Of a DNA stretch of 29,012 bases, positions 23,570 through 29,012 are shown piece by piece. This DNA is from Actinomycetota bacterium (GTDB lineage Bacteria; Actinomycetota; UBA4738; CADDZG01; WHSQ01), in assembly GCA_030448085.1 (NCBI GenBank), contig JAUJNU010000019.1, positions 1 to 29,012 of the forward strand, read 5' to 3'. Position numbers and translations under genes: made by a program. The notes beneath the pieces were generated by a model that saw only the letters and a list, made by a program, of their open reading frames with translations, did not search any database and was not told the origin of the DNA. The number at the start of each line of letters is the position of its first letter. Position 1 is the stretch's first letter.

Positions 23570-24104
23570 ATGCCCTACTCGCCTGCGATCTTCTTCTGAC
23601 GGTGGCGGACGCGCTTCCCTCGTCATCACCGGCTCCCGCCTCGGAAAAACGACTATCGCCCGCCCGCTCACCGCCGTTTTCTGATCGCGCTGCTCGAGAA
23701 GGACGGGATCAAAGAGGCCCTTTTCGACCTCCCTTTGGGGACCTGGGGTCGGGCAGGCTCAGCGACGCCAGCTTCCAGGTGCTCTTCACTGTAGCCGCCT
23801 GGCTGAGAACGGCCGCCATAGAAGGGAACTTCAGGCCGGAGCACGAGTCGCGGATCGCCTCCCTAGCCACCAACCTGGTGCAGATTCACGTTCGTTGTTC
23901 GCCGGGACGGCGAGGAAACGCTATCTCGGGCGGGCGAGCCTGCGCTCACCCCTGCGCATCCTCCATCCCTGACAGAAGAGGCCCTCACTGCGGTCCCTGA
24001 AGTTGCCGGGACCGCTTCTCGAGGTGAGTGGCGAGGAAGAGGTCGATCTGCGGGCTCTCGCCGGCTGGGTGAGACAGAAGCTCGGACCCTGGAGCGGGGG
24101 GTAG
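23570..24104 (+). CDS. hypothetical protein, frame-disrupted, unrecognised
   Basis: ATG at 23570 (MPYSPAIFF), soon out of frame. A coherent stretch follows: LLEKDGIKEALFDLPLGDLG then SGRLSDASFQVLFTVAAWLR, TAAIEGNFRPEHESRIASLA and TNLVQIHV. A further shift gives KRYLGRASLRSPLRILHP, and after one more stop LPGPLLEVSGEEEVDLRALA then GWVRQKLGPWSGG with TAG at 24102. The pieces look protein-like and together would give about 178 residues. No family is recognised. It lies between divergent aldo/keto reductase and convergent AlkZ-like genes. Confidence 0.45.
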
Positions 24105-24136
24105 CGGGGCCGGTAGATCCGCCCGTAAGGGTTTGG

Positions 24137-25224
24137 TCAGAGGGTCACCCTCACCTGCGGGGACAGGCCGAGGAACCCGGCTTGTTCGCGGCGCGGCTTC
24201 GCGCACTGCCTCTTCCTGCTCCGGGTTGAGCGGGTGGAAAGATGTGGACCTCGAAATCGACCGAGTCGCGCTTGTTGGTTCGTTTCCAATAGCCGGCCGT
24301 TTGGGTGTCGAGGATGAGGATGCCGTTGAAGGGAGCCTGTCCCAAGACGCTGCGTCCGATCCCCGGCCCCAGCTACGTCCATTACGCGCCTGCTCTCGGG
24401 CAGCTGACGACGTACTCGTCGAAAGCCCGCAGAAGGTGAGCTGGACGGGGCCGTCGTCAGGGCGGGGTTCGGTCCCGAACCAGTACCGAGCCCGCTAAAG
24501 CTGTCCTGCTGCGAAGCCCGTCCCCCGCCTGCGCCAAGCTTTCACGGACCGTCGTGAGGGTGAGGCTCGCCCACCAGCCGAGATCCTTCACAGTGGCCGG
24601 CCCGTGGCTGGTGAAGTAGCGGAGCACCAGTTCGGCTAGGGCGACGTCCTGGGAGAAGCGGGTCGCTTCCGGAGCTCGCTCGTCCAACAAGGCGTGGGTC
24701 TGCTCCTTGCCCTTCATCACGCCGCTGCAGATAAGGCCCTCCAGCTCGGCGACCATGAGGATGTATCCCAGCCTTCGCGAGCGAGCGTCGATGCCATGTT
24801 CCCCCAGCAACTGCGTGACCTCTTTACGGGTGAGGTGATTGCCGCCGGCGAGCGCCCCCACGAGTATCCCCTGAGAACGGCGAAGGAGTCTTTGGTCTAA
24901 TTCCAACTCCCGCAGCTGCCGCGCGCTCGCCTTGAGGACCCGAGGAGCCGTCAGCTCCAGCATCCAAACGATGTCCGCCGGCGTAACGAAGTGCCACGTC
25001 GGCCTGAGGATGTGGGTCCGCAAGAAGTCGCCTTCGTTGAAGGACGTCGTCACCGCCGCGTCGCTGACACCGGTCGCACGATCTCCGAGGGACCATTTCG
25101 CAGAGCCGAAATCCTGTGACTGCACCGCTGCCAGGTGGGCAACCACCTCGGTTGCGTCGGCGCTCTTGGCGCCCAAGAGCCCCAGGCTGTACATCCGCCA
25201 TCTGGCTATCTCGCGATCGTCCAT
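24137..25224 (-). CDS. winged-helix protein of the AlkZ-like (HTH_42) family, C-terminus frame-disrupted
   Basis: The family contains DNA glycosylases such as AlkZ and YcaQ. The N-terminus is MDDREIARWRMYSLGLLGAK, and the sequence AAVQSQDFGSAKW carries the Q-x-Q motif (Q35, Q37) used for catalysis in AlkZ-type enzymes. Other family stretches are LRTHILRPTWHFVTPADIVW, EHGIDARSRRLGYILMVAEL, YFTSHGPATVKDLGWW and ALLDERAPEA. After residue 255 the frame is lost near 24460; the C-terminal domain continues in other frames as LGQAPFNGILILDTQTAGYW and FLGLSPQVRVTL, ending at 24137. Full length would be about 362 residues, normal for the family. Eight bases separate it from the GNAT gene upstream. Confidence 0.83.
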
Positions 25225-25231
25225 CCCGGGG

Positions 25232-25789
25232 CTAGGTACGCGCGTCGTTGGGAGCGGCGTCCATCTCGAAGACGATCTCCTCGCCGTCGATGTCGTCCCA
25301 CTGCACTCCTACCTTCTTGAACCCGAGCCTCTCGCTCATTCGAAGGGAGGGCCCGTTCCACGGTCCGATCGAGGCGCGGAAGCGGCTCACCCCTTTCTCC
25401 GTTCGAGCCCATCCGAAGAGGGCCTTCACCGCCTCCGTCGCATATCCGCGGCGCTGCCAGCGATCGAAGACCCTGTAGCCGATCTCGACAACACCGCGAT
25501 CATCCGGGGACCCGTGGAAACCGATGTGACCGATCACCCGTTCTTCCACAGTCTCGACCATCAGACGGAGGAGCCACGGGGCCGACCCCGGGTCCTTGTC
25601 GATCTGATCGATCCGCAGTCGGAGCAGGCCCACGCTCCTCTCGCTGGGCCAGTCCCGGGGGATGCTCGCGCCGATAGCCGACTCGACCGGCTCCCGGTCC
25701 CCCTCGAGCAATGACTTCATCATCCCGGCCGTCAGCAGCACGAGCCGCAGGCGGTTGGAAGAGACCACATCGAGTTGTTCGTCCACCAT
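25232..25789 (-). CDS. GNAT-family N-acetyltransferase (RimJ/RimL-like)
   Basis: An intact 185-residue acetyltransferase that uses acetyl-CoA. The N-terminus is RLRLVLLTAGMMKSLLEGD, and the core has ERVIGHIGFHGSPDDRGVVE, IGYRVFDRWQRRGYATEAV (the Q/R-x-x-G-x-G/A acetyl-CoA loop: RRGYAT) and RFRASIGPWNGPSLRMSERL, ending GFKKVGVQWDDIDGEEIVFE. The pattern fits the RimJ/RimL group; the substrate is unknown. It is eight bases upstream of the AlkZ-like gene, so probably co-transcribed. Confidence 0.87.
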   Translation of the reverse strand: MVDEQLDVVSSNRLRLVLLTAGMMKSLLEGDREPVESAIGASIPRDWPSERSVGLLRLRIDQIDKDPGSAPWLLRLMVETVEERVIGHIGFHGSPDDRGVVEIGYRVFDRWQRRGYATEAVKALFGWARTEKGVSRFRASIGPWNGPSLRMSERLGFKKVGVQWDDIDGEEIVFEMDAAPNDART

Positions 25790-25915
25790 GCTCGGGACGT
25801 TATCCCCTGCCGAACCCTGGGCGAGGGCGGGGGCGAGGGCGAGGGCTGCCCCCTCGTTCTTTTCTGAGCCACATACCTACAAGGTGCGTCGTTAAGAAAA
25901 GAACGGCCCGCCTCG
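25790..25915. other. intergenic stretch with a G-rich low-complexity run
   Basis: The 126 bases between the GNAT gene and the small membrane-protein gene contain repeated GGCGAGG units around 25818-25846, followed by a short AT-richer segment (AAGAAAAGAACGG). No gene or clear terminator hairpin is visible. It should hold the promoter of the GNAT gene on the minus strand. Confidence 0.35.
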
Positions 25916-26215
25916 CTAGGGGGGGTCCCAATGGGGGCCGGTTCTTGCGGAGCGACCCTCCTCCAGACGAGCCTCGACCTGCCGGGCGTGACCGGTCAGC
26001 ATGAGGACCAGTCCCAGGACCACAGTTGCTAGGGCCGCCACCCCGCGCCAGAACATCTGTCTCACGTAGATGGCTTCGCCCGCGCAAGGGTCCTGGACCA
26101 TGTCCCCTGGGGTGCACTCGATCATCAGATGGGCCATGGTCGGCAAGGCGAATGCCGCGATCGATGCACCAGCGACCACCCCCAGCAAGGTGACGAGTAT
26201 CCCGACCAGCTTCAT
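25916..26215 (-). CDS. small membrane protein with two transmembrane helices
   Basis: A 99-residue protein. Helix 1 is VGILVTLLGVVAGASIAAF (about residues 4-25), helix 2 is VAALATVVLGLVLMLTG (about 58-76). The extracytoplasmic loop between them has two cysteines (IECTPGDMVQDPCAGEAIYV) that may form a disulfide, and the tail is charged (ARQVEARLEEGRSARTG). No family recognised. ATG start at 26215; upstream signal is weak. Confidence 0.65.
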   Translation of the reverse strand: MKLVGILVTLLGVVAGASIAAFALPTMAHLMIECTPGDMVQDPCAGEAIYVRQMFWRGVAALATVVLGLVLMLTGHARQVEARLEEGRSARTGPHWDPP

Positions 26216-26332
26216 AAGAGCCTGTCCATGGACTGAAGGTAGAAGACGGATGTATGAGGGATGTCGGAGGGATGTCAGGAGTAGCTGCCGGCTCGCCTCA
26301 ACCCTCGGCGCTCAGCGGCCGACATTCCCTCT

Positions 26333-27253
26333 ATGGAGGGGGAACAGAAGACATGTGGCTCGTGTGGCGCCGGTAACCCCGCGGCCGCGCCGTGGTGCGG
26401 GCAGTGCCTTCGCCGCGTGGACGTCATAGACGGGGCTGAGGTCTCCCCGCCCTCCGGAGCACGGGACATCGCTGCTCCGGAGATCCCTTCGCCCGAAGCT
26501 GCCGAGCTGAGACCCGCCGCGTCACAGCCGAGATGGCTCCGCTCAGCCGGTCAGTGCGTGATCTATCTCTTGATCGTGGCTCTGTTAGTCAACGGCCGGT
26601 TGGTCCGGCCCCCTGCACTGGAAGAAGGCTCGGGCGATCCCGTCGGGTACCGCTACTCGCTCGTTGCGGAAGCGGACAAGGAGCCGGTGCGGTACGACCC
26701 CTGCTCCGCCATCCACTACGTGATCAACCCGGCGGGGGCACCCGAAGGTGGGGTAGAGGACGTACACACGGCGGTGGAACGCACCTCTTCCGCCATGGGT
26801 GTCGAGTTCATCTATGACGGGGAGACCGACGAGACCTATACGGCGACACGCGAGCCGTACCAGCCGTCCCGCTACGGCGAGAGATGGGCGCCCGTCGCTT
26901 TCTCGTGGACAGCCGGCCCCCTCGGCACGATGGCGAGTGGGCGAGCGGCTGTCGGCCTCGGCGGGAGCACCTATACCGTCAACGGGGACGGGACGGTGGT
27001 CTACGTGACCGGGCAGGCGACGTTCGACCCTGAAGGGGACCTCAGCCCCGGCTTCGGGGGCCAGACCTGGGGGCAGGTCATGCTTCACGAGGTGGGTCAC
27101 GTCGTGGGCCTCGATCACACGGAAGAGCCCGGCATGGTGATGAACCCCGTTCTCGGGATGCGTTCGGCTCAGTGGACGGGCCCCGAGAAGCTAGCTCTGT
27201 GGGAGCTGGGGATCGGAAGAGACTGTCTCGACTCCCCCCGTCTCCCCGGATAG
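26333..27253 (+). CDS. membrane-anchored metzincin (matrixin-like) protease with N-terminal zinc ribbon
   Basis: A 306-residue protein in three parts. Residues 1-30 form a zinc ribbon (C8, C11, C22, C25: TCGSCGAGNPAAAPWCGQCL). Residues about 71-88 form one transmembrane helix (CVIYLLIVALLVNGRL). The outside part is a metzincin domain with the zinc site LHEVGHVVGLDHTEEPGM at 251-268 (HExxHxxGxxH) and a following Met-turn (MVMNP). The region ARREP-like upstream carries an inserted beta unit typical of matrixins (AVGLGGSTYTV). It should act as a surface protease with a cytoplasmic ribbon domain. ATG start at 26333. It converges with the M6 gene. Confidence 0.85.
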   Translation: MEGEQKTCGSCGAGNPAAAPWCGQCLRRVDVIDGAEVSPPSGARDIAAPEIPSPEAAELRPAASQPRWLRSAGQCVIYLLIVALLVNGRLVRPPALEEGSGDPVGYRYSLVAEADKEPVRYDPCSAIHYVINPAGAPEGGVEDVHTAVERTSSAMGVEFIYDGETDETYTATREPYQPSRYGERWAPVAFSWTAGPLGTMASGRAAVGLGGSTYTVNGDGTVVYVTGQATFDPEGDLSPGFGGQTWGQVMLHEVGHVVGLDHTEEPGMVMNPVLGMRSAQWTGPEKLALWELGIGRDCLDSPRLPG

Positions 27254-27294
27254 CCAAGAGTCGCCAGCGGATGGCCCGCACGTCCATGGAATCG

Positions 27295-29012
27295 CTAGTA
27301 GCGGGACACCCCTAGACCCTCGATCTTCACAGCCTTACCGGACGAGATCACCTTTATGACCGCCTTCCCGTCCTCCGCCGCGGTCAGGGGCTCCAGCTTG
27401 ATGAGGGCGTTCTTTTTCTTCGTCGAGGAGGCAAGGGAGATCTTCGTTGACGCGGTCCCCGCTTTTTCCAGAGCGACCCCGTTCCAAAGAACCTTCACGG
27501 AGCCGCAGCCGGGGCAGATCGTTGCCACCAGCGCGAACCGCCGCGCGCCAACTATCCCCGACCGCTTCAGCTTCGCTCCGGCAGAGGTGGTCTTCGAGTA
27601 CTCGCCGTCGAAGAAGATGCCTGATGCCGGCCGCGTCTTCCAGGCGCCGATCCGGACGAGATCCGCATCATCCAGCGGGATGGCGGTGCACGTTGCGGGG
27701 CCGGTGCTGGCATTGCCGAGGACGTCTTCGGAACGAACCCTGTAGCAGTTGCTCGAGCCGGGAGCCGCAACGACGTCGCCCGAGGGTGACGCCCACTTCG
27801 TGGGCAGGGGTGTGAACTCGGTAGGCATGAGGGGGTCGTCGTAGGAGGCCCCAAGCCACTCGAGGTAGTAGCCACCAAGGCCGCTGCCGGCATCCGCCAC
27901 CGCACCCCATTGGAGAGAAAGATCCGCAGCCTTGGTGAAGGGCCGAAGAACCTCGATCGTGGCCACGTCCGGCGGCGAGGCATCGATCCAGAAGGGGCCT
28001 AGGTGAGTCGCGCCAGAGACGTTCCCCGCCTCGTCGATCGTCCTCACGTGAAGGTAGTGGGAGTCCCCGTCGGCAAGAGGGGGAGAGGCGATCACGGCCT
28101 CCGTCTCCTCAACGTCGATCTCTGCATCGGGCACTTCGGTCGGGATGGTGCTCCATTCGTAGGAGAACCCGTCCACCCCGGACGCGCCCGCGTCGGAAGC
28201 CGAGCCCAGGCCCGCGACCGTCACCACTTGGTCTCGGGACCAGGCCCCTATGGAGTGGGAGTCACTGACCAGCTCGGGGTTCGACGGAGCCGTCCGATCG
28301 ATCCTGAACGGCCCGAAGTGGACGGTCGAGGAGGCGTTCCCCGCGCCGTCGACGGTACGAACGTGAAGGTAATGCCATCCCCCATCCGGACGAGGTGATG
28401 AGGTCAGGCTCACCTGCGATGCCGGCATGTCCGCAGAGGAGTCTGGTGTAGTCGTCGCGGAGGTGTCCCACTCGTAGGAGAACCCTGCTACCCCCGAGCC
28501 TCCGATCTCGTCCTCAGCCGTTTGGAACCCGGTGGCGGTGACGGTGTCGTCCGCCGACCACTGTCGCACCGGATGAGAAAAGGTGAGGGTGGGGTTCGTG
28601 GGGGCCGTCACGTCAAGGGTGGCGAGATCGGGAGACATGGTTGGGCCACAGGCGCCTGGATCTCTCATCTCGGCTCCGCTTTTGTCACCGCTGTACAGAT
28701 CGTTGTTGGGAGATGACGCCGAGATGAACGATGTGTTGTTGGCAGCGCCCGGATAGGGATCTCCAGCGTCCCCGCGATTGGTTTCGTTCTCCAGATGGCG
28801 AAGGCCGTCGGCCTGCACCAAGCCCACTAGGGGCCTGGTCTCGTCCGCGTTTGCAGCATTATTCGCGTAGGTGACGCCTTCGTCGATGTGCCAGATGAGG
28901 ATGCCGCAACCGGGGAGCCCACTGTCGTACCCGGTCTGCTGCCGGTTCTCGACCAGGAAATACTCACCTGTTCCCGACGTCTCGTCCATGGTCCAATCGA
29001 TCCCGCCCGGAC
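27295..29012 (-). CDS. M6 (immune-inhibitor-A-like) metalloprotease, C-terminal part with Ig-like repeats; partial at the right edge
   Basis: The frame is open across the right edge, so the true start and the catalytic HExxH lie outside the window. The visible first residues EYFLVENRQQTGYDSGLPGC and GILIWHIDEG are the conserved end of the M6 peptidase domain. After a loop (GDAGDPYPGAANNTSF) come two similar Ig-like repeats of about 100 residues, each ending HYLHVRTVDGAGNAS...GPF.IDRTAP and HYLHVRTIDEAGNVS...GPFWIDASPP, then a fibronectin-type-III-like domain (LQWGAVADAGSGLGGYYLEW) and a final beta domain ending in KIEGLGVSRY. A secreted protease with adhesion-type modules. Confidence 0.82.
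   Translation of the reverse strand, partial: PGGIDWTMDETSGTGEYFLVENRQQTGYDSGLPGCGILIWHIDEGVTYANNAANADETRPLVGLVQADGLRHLENETNRGDAGDPYPGAANNTSFISASSPNNDLYSGDKSGAEMRDPGACGPTMSPDLATLDVTAPTNPTLTFSHPVRQWSADDTVTATGFQTAEDEIGGSGVAGFSYEWDTSATTTPDSSADMPASQVSLTSSPRPDGGWHYLHVRTVDGAGNASSTVHFGPFRIDRTAPSNPELVSDSHSIGAWSRDQVVTVAGLGSASDAGASGVDGFSYEWSTIPTEVPDAEIDVEETEAVIASPPLADGDSHYLHVRTIDEAGNVSGATHLGPFWIDASPPDVATIEVLRPFTKAADLSLQWGAVADAGSGLGGYYLEWLGASYDDPLMPTEFTPLPTKWASPSGDVVAAPGSSNCYRVRSEDVLGNASTGPATCTAIPLDDADLVRIGAWKTRPASGIFFDGEYSKTTSAGAKLKRSGIVGARRFALVATICPGCGSVKVLWNGVALEKAGTASTKISLASSTKKKNALIKLEPLTAAEDGKAVIKVISSGKAVKIEGLGVSRY

Noticed and set aside
23985..24206. A 73-codon minus-strand gene downstream of the AlkZ-like gene
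   Set aside because: Proline-rich, no motif, and it is opposite a plus-strand segment with better protein character (DLRALAGWVRQKLGPW).
25818..25846. GGCGAGG repeats as a functional tandem array
   Set aside because: Only a few irregular units in a short G-rich run; compositional bias is enough to explain it.
1..29012. CRISPR arrays, tRNA or rRNA genes, insertion sequences, phage or integrase genes
   Set aside because: None were seen on reading both strands: no regularly spaced repeats, no transposase or integrase motifs and no recognisable tRNA arms. A covariance-model scan would be needed to exclude small RNAs.

Overview
The window is high-GC bacterial DNA carrying an almost complete Pup-proteasome (bacterial proteasome) locus: mpa, dop, pup, prcB, prcA, pafA, pafB and pafC, all on the minus strand and read from right to left. 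Together with DUF3866 and DUF3151 proteins, this points firmly to an actinobacterium (Actinomycetota). The gene order around mpa and the insertions between dop and pup differ from the mycobacterial layout, so a deep or uncultured lineage is likely. The exact class cannot be fixed from sequence alone.

Layout, in the direction of transcription. At about 16.7-15.0 kb two small unknown genes precede an HtrA-like lipoprotein protease. At 14.8-12.8 kb comes a tRNA T-loop modification block: a ThiS/MoaD/TtuB-like ubiquitin-fold protein, a TtuA/Ncs6-type thiolase and TrmI (m1A58 methyltransferase). TrmI overlaps mpa, followed by dop. Between dop and pup, 9.5-6.0 kb holds a small secreted protein, a large RTX-type calcium-binding secreted protein, a 53-residue two-helix membrane protein and a small HExxH protein of unknown function. 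Then follow pup, prcB, prcA, an undescribed acidic mini-gene, pafA, DUF3866, pafB and pafC (cut by the window edge). The system tags proteins with Pup (PafA), removes Pup (Dop), and unfolds and degrades tagged proteins (Mpa with PrcAB). PafBC is the linked DNA-damage transcription regulator.

From 16.8 kb to the right edge are housekeeping and accessory genes on both strands: HIT protein, alpha/beta hydrolase, TrmH-family methyltransferase, DUF3151, thioesterase, a two-domain alpha/beta-barrel protein, DUF6941, a tandem pair of secreted proteins, an aminoglycoside-phosphotransferase-like gene, an aldo/keto reductase, an AlkZ-like winged-helix protein, a GNAT acetyltransferase, a membrane-anchored metzincin and the C-terminal part of an M6 (immune-inhibitor-A-like) protease.

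A dominant technical feature is clustered single-base indels and a few in-frame stops that break conserved genes while leaving their residues intact in the other frames. The worst stretches are pafA (about 2.9-3.9 kb) and 21.2-24.4 kb; milder cases are prcA, mpa, the HIT gene and trmH. The pattern looks more like sequence or assembly error than decay. Frame-disrupted genes below are given as the full span I reconstruct.
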